Part shown: one piece after another, positions 35,531-44,533 of the stretch
How the letters are laid out: each line of letters opens with the position of its first letter
How positions within the stretch are numbered: the stretch's first letter is position 1
Assembly: GCA_029781855.1 (NCBI GenBank)
Contig: JAKOVX010000117.1
Coordinates: 1 to 59,876 of the forward strand
Origin: Acidobacteriota bacterium
Lineage (GTDB): Bacteria > Acidobacteriota > Blastocatellia > Pyrinomonadales > Pyrinomonadaceae
Length of the DNA stretch: 59,876 nt
Reading direction: 5' to 3'
Position numbers and translations under genes: made by a program
The notes under the pieces: generated by a model
What the model was told of the DNA's origin: nothing
Databases searched by the model: none
What the model saw: only the letters and a program-made list of their open reading frames with translations

Positions 35531-36511
35531 CTATTGTGAGATTCCTGTACTTGTTTTCTGGCCGTAAGTACGCATATACCATTCAACGATCCTTTCAAGT
35601 CCGTCTTTCAAGTTGATCTTATGCTCCCAACCAAGCGCGCTGAGCCGCGAAACATCGAGCAGTTTGCGCGGCGTTCCGTCCGCCATCGAAGTGTCAAAGT
35701 CCAGATCGCCCTCAAATCCGACGATCCCGGCGATCGTTGCCGCAAGCTCACGGATAGTAATGTCAGTTCCATATCCGATATTTATGTGTGTGATGCCCTG
35801 ACCGTAAATGTCGACGGATTCTGTCTGCTCCATCAAATAAATTACGGCGTCTGCGAGATCGTCAACATATAAGAATTCGCGTCTCGGTGTGCCCGTCCCC
35901 CAGAGCGTTACGGACGTTTCTCCCGTTCGTTTCGCGTCAATGAACTTTCGGATCAGTGCCGGAATGACGTGCGACGTCTCGAGATCGAAATTATCATTTA
36001 TCCCATAAAGATTGGTCGGCATTACCGAGTAAAAATTGCAGCCATACTGACGATAATAGCTTTCGCAAAGCTTGATGCCGGCGATCTTAGCGATCGCATA
36101 AGGTTCATTGGTGCTCTCAAGCGGACCAGTCAGCAGATACTCTTCTTTTATCGGCTGCATCGCCATTTTCGGGTATATACACGAACTTCCCAGGAGGATC
36201 AGTTTGCCAACTCCGTGACGATAGGCGGCGTGGATCAAGTTTGCCTCGATCATTAGATTGTCGTAGATGAATTCCGCACGGTATCTGTCATTCGCGAGAA
36301 TTCCGCCAACTTTCGCGGCAGCGATGATCACGATCTCGGGCTTTTCAGCCTGGAACAGCTTTTCGACAGCAGATTGATCACGTAGGTCAACATCAGAAGA
36401 AGACCGGACGATCGGCTCACGGTAATTCAGGTCCTCGAGCCGCCGGACCAACGAACCGCCAACCATTCCACCGGATCCGGCGATGTAAATTTTGCTGTCC
36501 TGAAACTTCAT
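35531..36511 (-). CDS. fcl: GDP-L-fucose synthase
   Basis: 326-residue 3,5-epimerase/4-reductase. It has IYIAGSGGMVGGSLVRRL, AAKVGGILANDRYRAEFIYD, LLGSSCIYPKMAMQPIKEEY, LTGPLESTNEPYAIAKIAG with YxxxK, and LYGINDNFDLETSHVIPALI. These are the Fcl/WcaG signatures. Together with gmd it supplies GDP-L-fucose. Its stop abuts the gmd start, indicating coupling. Confidence 0.96.
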   Translation of the reverse strand: MKFQDSKIYIAGSGGMVGGSLVRRLEDLNYREPIVRSSSDVDLRDQSAVEKLFQAEKPEIVIIAAAKVGGILANDRYRAEFIYDNLMIEANLIHAAYRHGVGKLILLGSSCIYPKMAMQPIKEEYLLTGPLESTNEPYAIAKIAGIKLCESYYRQYGCNFYSVMPTNLYGINDNFDLETSHVIPALIRKFIDAKRTGETSVTLWGTGTPRREFLYVDDLADAVIYLMEQTESVDIYGQGITHINIGYGTDITIRELAATIAGIVGFEGDLDFDTSMADGTPRKLLDVSRLSALGWEHKINLKDGLERIVEWYMRTYGQKTSTGISQ

Positions 36512-36634
36512 CTAACTATGTTCTGGCCGGCGAATCAATCCCGATCTGAGCGACCGAGGAATTCGACGGATAAGGTCTCCGCCGAACCAAAGCCTTGCAT
36601 CAAATCAGTAATTGGATTGGACCGAATCAGACTG

Positions 36635-39109
36635 TTACTGTTTTGCGTCGGGCGACTGGTAACTACTGCCACTGTAGTAACTTTGATAGTAATAGTAATT
36701 GTCCTGCGAGCTGAGATTGACATTGTTAAGCACAACGCCGAAGATCCTGGCGCCGACGTCCTGCAGTAGTTGTCTCGCACGGCGGATCACCTGCCTCGAG
36801 CTCTTGCCGGCGTGAACAACCAATATTACACCGTCCACCATCGAGGCGATCAGAACGCCGTCGGTAAAGGACGCGATCGGCGGCGAATCAACAACAACAT
36901 GCGTGAATTCCCGCTGGAGAAAACGCATAAGATTGGCCATCTGTTCCGAGCCGATCAATTCCGCCGGGTTTGGCGGGATCGGGCCGGACGTCAGCATATG
37001 GAGCTTTGTGCCCGGATCCTGCTTGATGACAGCGAGTGTCTCCTGTTCGCTCAGTTGACTCGACAACAGTGTGCTCAACCCTTCGCCATTTGTCATATTG
37101 AAAACAGAATGGAGGCGTGGCCTGCGCATGTCAGCGTCTATGATCAGCACCTTAGCACCGGTTTGAGCAAGACTGATCGCTGTATTCGTAGCGGTCGTCG
37201 TTTTGCCCTCGGACGGAAGACTGGAGGTTACCAGTAACGACTTCGGGGCATGTCCGGCCGTCGATAGAAGTATCGACGTACGCAACTGACGATAGGCCTC
37301 AGCAAGGGCCGAACGCGAATCGGCATAGATCAGCAGTTCAGAATTAGCTCTTGCCTGCTCTTCGTCCTCGGCTCCCACAAGTGCGAGGCGTCGCTTCGGC
37401 ATCGAATCGAACGACGGTATCGCGGCCAGAGCCGGGAGCTGCAGGTGATTTTCGACCTCTTCCGTGGTTCGGATCGTGTCGTCCAGATACTCAAGGAACA
37501 GGGCCAGGCCCATTCCGAAAAGAGTCGACAAGAACAAGGCGGCCGCAACCGAAGTCAACCTTCTGGGCGAGATCGCAGTATCTGGCGGAATTCCGATCTC
37601 CGCGACGCTGATGTTGTTATCGGTTCCCTGCGCGGTAATATCGTTGCCGCTGACCTGCTTGCGAAGATTCTCCAAAAAGCCCTTATTTGTGTCAATATTT
37701 TGCTGCAGCAGCTTGATATTGACGGCTCCCTGGTTTTGGCCCTGAGCCTCATTGTACTGCTTGTCAAAATCGGCCCGGATCTTGTCCTCACGGCCCTTGG
37801 CCCGCAGGTATGTGGTCTTGAGGTTCGTCAGGATCATCGACGTGGCCTGACTTCGGTACTTATCAAGGTCGGCTTGAAATTTCGCAAGCATGTTGTCGAT
37901 CGAACTCTCGTAGCTCTTGATCTGCACATCGATCTCTTTTATCTCGGGAGCTCCATCCTGATAATCCTGAAGTTTGAGTTCCCGCTGCTGGCGAAGGTCC
38001 GCGATCTTTTTCTGCAGGTCGGACTGCTGGGCCCTGATCATATTCTCCTGTTCGGTGATGAACCGGGCCATTTGCTCCTCAGCCAATGCCTTGACTCGCT
38101 CCGGGTCGTTACTGACCGTCGTGTAATTCGCCTCTGCCGTCTTTCGATCATTTTCGGCGGCCAACAGGTCCTTGTTTAATCCGGATAGACGCTGAATAAC
38201 AAGCGTCGTATCGGGGTCCACCTTGAGGATGCCCTGGTCCTTCGTCAGTTCAAACAGACGGTCTTCATCATTCTTTATCTCAGCCTGGAGGCTTGCGATC
38301 CGATCCTGCAAGAAGTCGTTTGTTTTTCGGTTAGTTCCCGATCGTTTTTCCTGATTCTGGTTTACAAAGGTCTCAGCGATACCGTTCACCACGTAGGCCG
38401 CGAGATCTCGATCGGTGTTCCGAAACGTGATCTCGATCAATCGCGTATCTTTGACCGTCGCCCGAGATTCACGTACGGGGTCGATCCCCATATTCTTTTG
38501 AAGCACATCGACGTATGGCATAAGCCGAACTGCCTCGGCGACATCCTCTGATGATGCGAGGGACGAATTTATCGCCGGTGTCTCATCTGTGCTCTTGGCT
38601 GAATCTCCGCTGGCTAACCCGATCGATTTTAGAACGGCCCTCCAGGGTGACACCGAACTTTCACCCACGGCGGCCTGAAACTCTTTGTTGGAATCGAGAT
38701 TGTGTTCCTTGATGACGCGCCGCAGCAAAGTCTCGCTGCTGAGAAGCTGCAACTGCGTATTGAAATATGCCGGATCGGAATTAATGACCGGACGAGCCCG
38801 ATCCGGACTGACGAGATCTGGGTTCGATTGTTCGAGATCCACCTGAACGACCGCCTTTGCCTGGTAAATATTCGGCTTTCTCGCCATGTAAATGGCGGTT
38901 AACGTCGTCATCAACACCGCGATCCCAACGATAAGCCACAGTCGTTTCCGGATCGCACGCCAATAATCGAGGAGTTGAAAGCCCTCGGTCCCGAGACTTT
39001 CGCGATATGCAGGATATCGTCCGGTCATCGAGGCCTGAGATTCAAAGGGACGTTCGATCTCGACGGATTCATTTATCGGCGTTGTGATCAAGCCGCGCGT
39101 TTCTTTCAT
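36635..39109 (-). CDS. Polysaccharide co-polymerase and tyrosine autokinase (Wzc/GumC-like)
   Basis: 824 residues. The N-terminal Wzz-type domain (LDYWRAIRKRLWLIVGIAVL, first membrane helix about 60-80) leads into a long coiled-coil periplasmic region and a GNVR-like segment. A second helix (RRLTSVAAALFLSTLFGMGL) leads to the cytoplasmic BY-kinase: Walker A LVTSSLPSEGKTTTATNTAI, A' VLIIDADMRRPRLHSVF, B HVVVDSPPIASFTD. The C-terminus ends in a tyrosine cluster YYYYQSYYSGSSY (seven Tyr), the autophosphorylation tail. It regulates chain length and export. Start set at ATG 39109, 7 bp after the export-protein stop. Confidence 0.93.
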   Translation of the reverse strand: MKETRGLITTPINESVEIERPFESQASMTGRYPAYRESLGTEGFQLLDYWRAIRKRLWLIVGIAVLMTTLTAIYMARKPNIYQAKAVVQVDLEQSNPDLVSPDRARPVINSDPAYFNTQLQLLSSETLLRRVIKEHNLDSNKEFQAAVGESSVSPWRAVLKSIGLASGDSAKSTDETPAINSSLASSEDVAEAVRLMPYVDVLQKNMGIDPVRESRATVKDTRLIEITFRNTDRDLAAYVVNGIAETFVNQNQEKRSGTNRKTNDFLQDRIASLQAEIKNDEDRLFELTKDQGILKVDPDTTLVIQRLSGLNKDLLAAENDRKTAEANYTTVSNDPERVKALAEEQMARFITEQENMIRAQQSDLQKKIADLRQQRELKLQDYQDGAPEIKEIDVQIKSYESSIDNMLAKFQADLDKYRSQATSMILTNLKTTYLRAKGREDKIRADFDKQYNEAQGQNQGAVNIKLLQQNIDTNKGFLENLRKQVSGNDITAQGTDNNISVAEIGIPPDTAISPRRLTSVAAALFLSTLFGMGLALFLEYLDDTIRTTEEVENHLQLPALAAIPSFDSMPKRRLALVGAEDEEQARANSELLIYADSRSALAEAYRQLRTSILLSTAGHAPKSLLVTSSLPSEGKTTTATNTAISLAQTGAKVLIIDADMRRPRLHSVFNMTNGEGLSTLLSSQLSEQETLAVIKQDPGTKLHMLTSGPIPPNPAELIGSEQMANLMRFLQREFTHVVVDSPPIASFTDGVLIASMVDGVILVVHAGKSSRQVIRRARQLLQDVGARIFGVVLNNVNLSSQDNYYYYQSYYSGSSYQSPDAKQ

Positions 39110-39116
39110 AAAATTA

Positions 39117-40115
39117 CTAGGGTATCGGAACCCGGCCGAGCGCAGTAGGAATGGAGTACTTAAATGCGTTTCCGACGCCAATTAGAATGCTCTTCGTAGA
39201 GTCTTGTGACACGGCAACGATGTCGTTTGGTTCAAGGTAAGGGTCGCGTGCCTTTCCCGCGTCGATGTCCTTCAGATTGAACACCAGCTCCTCGCGATCG
39301 AGACCATCGCCTTTTTGCCTAAGTATCCGAACCCTGTCCATCTTTGTTGCCGCCTTTAATCCCTTTGCCGAGGCAATCGCTTGGGTCAAGGTGATCGGCT
39401 CGCGCACTTTGATCTCGCCCTGCTCGTTGACGTTGCCGTAAACATATACAATGTCGGCGTCGAGCACCGACACAACATCGCCGGGCTGCATCCAAAGTAT
39501 CTTCTTGCCTTCCTGAATGTCGCGGATCTTATAGCTCATCAGTGACACGTCGTCTCCGGCCTCATTACCGGAATCGGCCGTACGGCAATTGGACGAGCTG
39601 CCGGTTCGTGCCACCAGGACCCGTGTTCCGGCCTCTTTGTTCGGGCCGCCTGCCATTGCCAGCAGTTCGAGTAGATGAACGCGTCGCGTGACAAAGAAAC
39701 TTCCCGGCTTTTCCACTGCACCGATGACTGCCATCGATTGGGATTTTTGCTCGACAATGTTCACATTAACCTGCGGGTCGCGGAGGTACTTGACCTTGTA
39801 AGCAGCTTCAATGTCGTTCGCCAACTGGCGCTCGGTCTTACAAACCGCAACGACCGGTGAATCGAGCCGATTAAGGTAAATAACACCAGTAGGATTGACC
39901 GTCACACGAAGGTTTAGTTCCGGGTGTCGGAAGACCTGGATATCCATGACGTCCTGAAAACCGATCAGGTAGCGATCATCTTTCGTGGCACGTGCAGGCA
40001 ATGCGGCTGCAACTTGGCCGGAGGCGTCAGGAGTTGAAGAGGTCTGCGCCCGTGTTGTAGCCGACAGTGACATTGCTGCCAAAACTACGATAAGTAAAAA
40101 CCTAAAAAATCTCAT
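39117..40115 (-). CDS. Polysaccharide export outer-membrane protein (Wza/GumB-like, SLBB)
   Basis: 332 residues. A signal peptide (MRFFRFLLIVVLAAMSLSAT ending TRAQ) leads to the poly-export domain (RYLIGFQDVMDIQVFRHPEL, LRVTVNPTGVIYLNRLDSPV) and two SLBB-type segments (SMAVIGAVEKPGSFFVTRRV and VYVYGNVNEQGEIKVREPIT). It forms the outer-membrane export pore with the Wzc-like kinase. No lipobox cysteine is present near the signal end, so unlike E. coli Wza it is not predicted to be a lipoprotein. ATG 40115 has a strong GGAAGG ribosome site; the longer upstream open frame adds non-family sequence. First gene of the long minus-strand locus. Confidence 0.9.
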   Translation of the reverse strand: MRFFRFLLIVVLAAMSLSATTRAQTSSTPDASGQVAAALPARATKDDRYLIGFQDVMDIQVFRHPELNLRVTVNPTGVIYLNRLDSPVVAVCKTERQLANDIEAAYKVKYLRDPQVNVNIVEQKSQSMAVIGAVEKPGSFFVTRRVHLLELLAMAGGPNKEAGTRVLVARTGSSSNCRTADSGNEAGDDVSLMSYKIRDIQEGKKILWMQPGDVVSVLDADIVYVYGNVNEQGEIKVREPITLTQAIASAKGLKAATKMDRVRILRQKGDGLDREELVFNLKDIDAGKARDPYLEPNDIVAVSQDSTKSILIGVGNAFKYSIPTALGRVPIP

Positions 40116-40273
40116 AGAAAACCTTCCACAAATACCACCGCTAGAAGGAACTCCGCCGCAGCAACCAGTGACCCTCAAATTTCGACCCATTAGGATCCCG
40201 CCAATTTCGTCAAACGCCGACTGAATACAAACAGTTATCTTAACAAATAAGCCCCAAAAGGGAAACAATCACT

Positions 40274-40301
40274 TTGATTCTCCACTTGTTTTCGATAAAC
40301 T
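40274..40301 (+). promoter_or_regulatory. Likely mutS promoter
   Basis: TTGATT (40274-40279), 16-base spacer, TAAACT (40296-40301), placing the RNA start near 40308, about 10 bases before the mutS ATG at 40318. It sits in the divergent region between mutS and the polysaccharide locus. Confidence 0.5.
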
Positions 40302-40317
40302 CGGAGTCCTGTCCACC

Positions 40318-42975
40318 ATGCAAAACGCTACGCCGATGCTTCGGCAATATCTCGAGATCAAAAAGCTCTACCCGGGAACGATCCTGTTCTTTCGGCTCGG
40401 CGATTTCTACGAAATGTTCAACGAAGACGCCATCCTGGCGTCCCGTGAGCTCGAGATAACATTGACCGCCCGGCACAAGGATTCGCCGAATCCGGTACCG
40501 ATGTGCGGTGTTCCGCATCACGCAGCGGCAAACTATATCGCCCGTCTTGTCCGCCGCGGCTACCGTGTCGCTATATGTGAGCAGACTGAGGAAGCCGGCA
40601 AAGGCGTCAAACTCGTAAAACGCGAGGTCGTTCGTGTAATGACTCCTGGTACCGCGATAGATCCCCACCTTGTCGAATCAAAAGAGACCGTCTATCTGGC
40701 AGCAATTTACGGAGACGGTGACGCCTTTGCGGCGGCGTTTCTCGAATTGTCCGCCGGGCATTTCTCGGCCACACGGTCTCTTGGGCCAAATTCTTGGGAT
40801 AAGATTCGCGATGAGGTGGTATCGTTTGCCCCAAAAGAGATCCTTTATCCGCGGTCGATCGAAAAACTTGTACTGCCAGCCTTCGGTGGTGACAATACTG
40901 CATCACTTTTTCCCGAGCAACGGACACAAGGATTCGATGGGTCTGAGTACGCCGTCACGCCGCTTGATGAAGCCGACTTTGACCTTGCCGAATGCGAGCG
41001 TTTGCTAACTTCGCAGTTCGGGGTCAATGAACTGACTGCATTCGGCATCGGGGACAAACCTGAGGCGATCAGGGCGGCCGGAGCATGCCTGAAATACGCC
41101 CAAGGCACGCAGCGGGCGTCTGCCGGCCACATCGGCAAGATCGAGTACTTCGAATCTGCTGACTTCATGATGCTCGACGCGGTCACGCTCAGGAACCTGG
41201 ATGTTGTCGATACACGCGGAGAGCGAGACAAGAAGACGCTTTTCGAAGTGATCGACCACAGCGTCACGGGGATGGGTTCGCGGCTTTTGCGTCAATGGCT
41301 AATTCGTCCGTCGCTCAAACGAAGCGAGATTCAGACGCGGCTCGCGGCCGTCGCTGAACTGCAGGATACGATCTTTCGGGAAAAGCTCAGGTTTCTGCTC
41401 AAAGAGGTAAGTGATCTCGAACGCCTGATCGGCCGGCTCAATCTTGGCACGGCGAGTCCTCGCGACCTCCTCGCGTTAAACCGTTCGATCCGACAATCGC
41501 CTCGTATCAATGAGGTATTGACGGATGCGGCTTCCCTGCTATTGCAGGTCTTGTCCGAGAATATTTTCGAACTTCCTGACATTCGCGAGCTGATCGAGCG
41601 GGCGATCAGCGACGAACCACCGGTAAACGCAAACGACGGCGGCGTCATCCGCGACGGCTTCAATGCGGAACTTGACGAACTTCGTTCTATCTCAACCTCC
41701 GCCAAGCAGACGATCGCGCTCTTCGAAGAACAAGAGCGAACGCGAAGCGGCATCTCGAACTTGAAGGTTCGTTTTAACAACGTATTCGGCTATTACATTG
41801 AGGTGTCGAAGGGTAACATCTCGCGTGTTCCTGACGATTACGAACGACGGCAAACCCTCGCGAACGCCGAACGCTACACCACGCCTCAGTTGAAGGAATG
41901 GGAGGAAAAGGTTCTCGGTGCCGAGGAAAAGATCCTACGGATCGAGGCGGAACTCTTCCAGCAGGTCCGTTCACGGGTGTGTGAGGAGACAAGGAAACTT
42001 CAGTCCACCGCTCGTGCATTTGCGACGCTCGATGCCCTGTGTGCACTGGCCGAGGTGGCGGCACGTATGAATTACACGGCGCCTGTACTCCACGACGGTG
42101 ACGAGATCGAGATCAAGAGCGGCCGCCATCCGATCGTCGAGGCATTTATCAAGGAATCGTTTGTCCCGAACGACACGCTGATGAACAACTCGACCGATCG
42201 GCTGCTGATCATCACGGGTGCGAACATGGGCGGCAAATCGACCATTCTCAGACAGATCGCTCTGATCCAGATCCTCGCCCAGATCGGCTCGTTCGTACCC
42301 GCCGCGTCGGCTCGATTGCCGATCCTTGACCGCATATGGACACGGGTCGGGGCGTCCGACGATCTCGCGTCCGGCCGCTCGACATTCATGGTCGAAATGA
42401 CCGAAACGGCCGCCATCCTGCATAATGCGACGCCGCGGAGCCTGATCCTGCTCGACGAGATCGGCCGCGGAACGTCAACCTTTGACGGGCTCTCGATCGC
42501 GTGGGCCGTCGCCGAGTATCTGCATAATTCACCTGAGCATTCTGCCAAGACGCTGTTTGCTACCCATTATCACGAACTCACCGAGCTTGCCGAAAATCTG
42601 CCCGGAGCCAGGAACTATCAGATCACCGCCGGTGAAAAGGACGGCGAAGTAGTCTTTTTTCACAAGCTCCAACCCGGAAAGGCGTCAAAATCCTACGGGA
42701 TAGCGGTCGCGCGGCTTGCGGGATTGCCCCAAACGGTCATTGAACGGGCGAAAGACGTCCTTGCGAAACTGGAGCAATACGAACTCGCTGTTTTTGCGGA
42801 CGAGACACGTTCCGGACTCGCAAAGGCGGCAGGTAGCCACGCGGTCTCGCAAGTCTCGCTGTTCGCTGTTTCGAACGAGGCCGTTATCGATGAACTTCGC
42901 GACGCCGATATCGAAAGCTTTGACCCCGCAGATGCCAAAGAAATGCTCTCCAGATTGAAAAAGCGGATCATTTGA
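40318..42975 (+). CDS. mutS: DNA mismatch repair protein MutS
   Basis: 885 residues, normal MutS1 length. The mismatch-binding motif is LFFRLGDFYEMFNEDA (F-Y-E). The connector and core lead to the clamp, then VRFNNVFGYYIEVSKGN, and the ATPase with Walker A TGANMGGKSTILRQIALI (about 632-649), DLASGRSTFMVEMTETAAIL, Walker B ILLDEIGRGTSTFDGLSIAW, and ATHYHELTELAENLPG. It detects mismatches and recruits MutL. No mutL is in the window. A weak hairpin follows it at 42989-43009. Confidence 0.97.
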   Translation: MQNATPMLRQYLEIKKLYPGTILFFRLGDFYEMFNEDAILASRELEITLTARHKDSPNPVPMCGVPHHAAANYIARLVRRGYRVAICEQTEEAGKGVKLVKREVVRVMTPGTAIDPHLVESKETVYLAAIYGDGDAFAAAFLELSAGHFSATRSLGPNSWDKIRDEVVSFAPKEILYPRSIEKLVLPAFGGDNTASLFPEQRTQGFDGSEYAVTPLDEADFDLAECERLLTSQFGVNELTAFGIGDKPEAIRAAGACLKYAQGTQRASAGHIGKIEYFESADFMMLDAVTLRNLDVVDTRGERDKKTLFEVIDHSVTGMGSRLLRQWLIRPSLKRSEIQTRLAAVAELQDTIFREKLRFLLKEVSDLERLIGRLNLGTASPRDLLALNRSIRQSPRINEVLTDAASLLLQVLSENIFELPDIRELIERAISDEPPVNANDGGVIRDGFNAELDELRSISTSAKQTIALFEEQERTRSGISNLKVRFNNVFGYYIEVSKGNISRVPDDYERRQTLANAERYTTPQLKEWEEKVLGAEEKILRIEAELFQQVRSRVCEETRKLQSTARAFATLDALCALAEVAARMNYTAPVLHDGDEIEIKSGRHPIVEAFIKESFVPNDTLMNNSTDRLLIITGANMGGKSTILRQIALIQILAQIGSFVPAASARLPILDRIWTRVGASDDLASGRSTFMVEMTETAAILHNATPRSLILLDEIGRGTSTFDGLSIAWAVAEYLHNSPEHSAKTLFATHYHELTELAENLPGARNYQITAGEKDGEVVFFHKLQPGKASKSYGIAVARLAGLPQTVIERAKDVLAKLEQYELAVFADETRSGLAKAAGSHAVSQVSLFAVSNEAVIDELRDADIESFDPADAKEMLSRLKKRII

Positions 42976-42988
42976 CCTGCCCGGCGAA

Positions 42989-43009
42989 CGGTGATCACCT
43001 GAATCACCG
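42989..43009 (+). terminator. Possible terminator after mutS
   Basis: CGGTGAT-CACCTGA-ATCACCG gives a 7-bp stem with a 7-base loop about 14 bp after the mutS stop. The following sequence CATTTAAAC is only mildly T-rich, so termination would be weak. Confidence 0.4.
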
Positions 43010-43072
43010 CATTTAAACAAGTGAAATTCCACGGACTCACAATTCGTGTTTTGCGGGCCGAGCAAAAAGCAA

Positions 43073-43078
43073 TATTAT
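43073..43078 (+). promoter_or_regulatory. Candidate -10 element very close to the glycosylasparaginase ATG
   Basis: TATTAT at 43073-43078 has TTGCGG 16 bases upstream (43051-43056). Initiation 7 bases downstream would fall at or next to the ATG at 43086, which would make the transcript leaderless. No ribosome site is visible before that ATG. Confidence 0.35.
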
Positions 43079-43085
43079 TTGTCCC

Positions 43086-44120
43086 ATGACAAACAGACGG
43101 GATTTTTTGCGTTTATCGGCCATCGGCCTTCCACTCATCGCTGCCGGGAGAGCTTTCGGCCAGAAAATGCCGGCCTCGCGGTACACGATGCCGGTCGTCG
43201 TTTCGACCTGGGACAGCGGAATTCGAGCCAATGCAGCCGCGTGGAACGTGCTCAAGGCCAAAGGCCGTGCGATTGACGCCGTTGAACAGGCCGCGCGGTC
43301 CGCCGAGGATGAAAAAAGCTGTTGCGTAGGACTTGAGGCGTTTCCGGATCGTGACGGTTACGTCACGCTCGACGCTTCGATTATGGACGATAAGGCCAAC
43401 TGCGGCAGCGTGGCATTTATCGAACATATCAAGAATCCGATCTCAGTTGCACGAAAACTGATGGAATCGGGCAAACACGTATTTCTCGCCGGCGACGGTG
43501 CTCTGCAATTCGCCGTCGAAAATGGGTTCAAGCGGATGCCGAATCAACTGTCGGACGACGCCGAGAAGGCATGGCACGAATGGCTTAAGAAATCGGAATA
43601 CAAGCCTGTCGTCAATATTGAGAACACAAAACCGAAGGCCGGCAACGGCCCCAGCGCTCCTATGACGTTCGACGACGGCCGATTCAATCATGATACGATG
43701 GGAACGATCGCGCTTGATGCCGACGGTAACCTTTCGGGAGCGTGCACGACGAGCGGTATGGCGTTCAAAACGCACGGCCGTGTCGGCGACTCGCCGATCA
43801 TCGGGGCCGGTCTGTTCGTCGATAACAAGGTCGGCGCAGCGACCAGTTCAGGCGTCGGCGAGGAGGTCATTCGGATTTGCGGCACGCATACCGTTATCGA
43901 AATGATGCGGTTCGGCCACACGCCGGAAGCTGCGTGCAAAGAGGCTATTCGGCGGATCGTCGACCGCGACCCGAAGGCGGCGAAAGATATTCAGGTCGGA
44001 TTTGTCGCCATTTCTAAAAAGGGTGTCGTCGGAGCCTACGCCATTCAGAAAGGCTTCACCTACTCGGTCACAAACGAACATGTCAACAAGACTTTGCCGT
44101 CGAAAAGTTGGTTCAACTAG
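43086..44120 (+). CDS. N4-(beta-N-acetylglucosaminyl)-L-asparaginase, Tat-exported
   Basis: 344-residue N-terminal-nucleophile hydrolase. A twin-arginine signal (NRRDFLRLSAIGLPLIAAGR) directs export. The family features are STWDSGIRANAAAWNVLK, DAVEQAARSAEDEKSCCVGL, and the self-cleavage site FNHDTMGTIALD with Thr204 as the nucleophile that becomes the new N-terminus. Then CTTSGMAFKTHGRVGDSPII, GAGLFVDNKVGAATSSGVGE. It cleaves the GlcNAc-Asn bond of glycopeptides or acts on related amides. The nagZ gene, on the same strand beyond the HIT gene, hydrolyses terminal GlcNAc, so a glycan-recycling role is plausible. It overlaps the convergent HIT gene by 8 bp. Confidence 0.9.
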   Translation: MTNRRDFLRLSAIGLPLIAAGRAFGQKMPASRYTMPVVVSTWDSGIRANAAAWNVLKAKGRAIDAVEQAARSAEDEKSCCVGLEAFPDRDGYVTLDASIMDDKANCGSVAFIEHIKNPISVARKLMESGKHVFLAGDGALQFAVENGFKRMPNQLSDDAEKAWHEWLKKSEYKPVVNIENTKPKAGNGPSAPMTFDDGRFNHDTMGTIALDADGNLSGACTTSGMAFKTHGRVGDSPIIGAGLFVDNKVGAATSSGVGEEVIRICGTHTVIEMMRFGHTPEAACKEAIRRIVDRDPKAAKDIQVGFVAISKKGVVGAYAIQKGFTYSVTNEHVNKTLPSKSWFN

Positions 44121-44457
44121 GGTTATCGGGTCGAATCTGTCGCCCGGAGTTCACGTGAAAATGTAGATGCTTGCTTTCCTGGTAGTTCCCAAGATTTGAA
44201 AGCACGCGGGCGGAACCACTTTCCTCGACGACTTTAGCGGCTACCGCCCGAATGACCGCAAAAATTTCGACCAGAAGCTCGTCGTCCGCGGGATCCATCG
44301 TTAAAAGCGATGAAATATGGCGTTTGGGTATCACGACGATGTGCGTTTCCCAGTACGGTCGGGTATGGCGATAGGCGAGCACATTCTCGGTCTCGTGAAC
44401 AACATCGACGTCGATGTTGCCGCTCAGAACATTTTCGCAGTAGAAATCCTCGGTCAT
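44113..44457 (-). CDS. HIT family (histidine triad) protein
   Basis: 114 residues from ATG 44457 (MTEDFYCENVLSG); the open frame extends 20 codons further up but those do not match the family. It has HETENVLAYRHTRPYWETHI, VVIPKRHISSLLTM, and the histidine triad SKHLHFHVNSG (HxHxH). HIT/HINT proteins hydrolyse nucleoside phosphoramidates or related nucleotides. It lies between two plus-strand genes and converges with the glycosylasparaginase. Confidence 0.88.
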   Translation of the reverse strand: MTEDFYCENVLSGNIDVDVVHETENVLAYRHTRPYWETHIVVIPKRHISSLLTMDPADDELLVEIFAVIRAVAAKVVEESGSARVLSNLGNYQESKHLHFHVNSGRQIRPDNPS

Positions 44458-44533
44458 ATAGTCAGTATGAAACGCTTTATAATGCCGCGTCTTGCTGATA
44501 AACTCCAAACCTAGCACGAGTTGAGCATTTTCG

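Noticed and set aside
39110..40268. Longer N-termini for the Wzc-like and export proteins
   Set aside because: The extra residues do not match the families, would overlap the neighbouring gene in the first case, and the chosen internal ATG of the export gene has a good ribosome site and begins a normal signal peptide.
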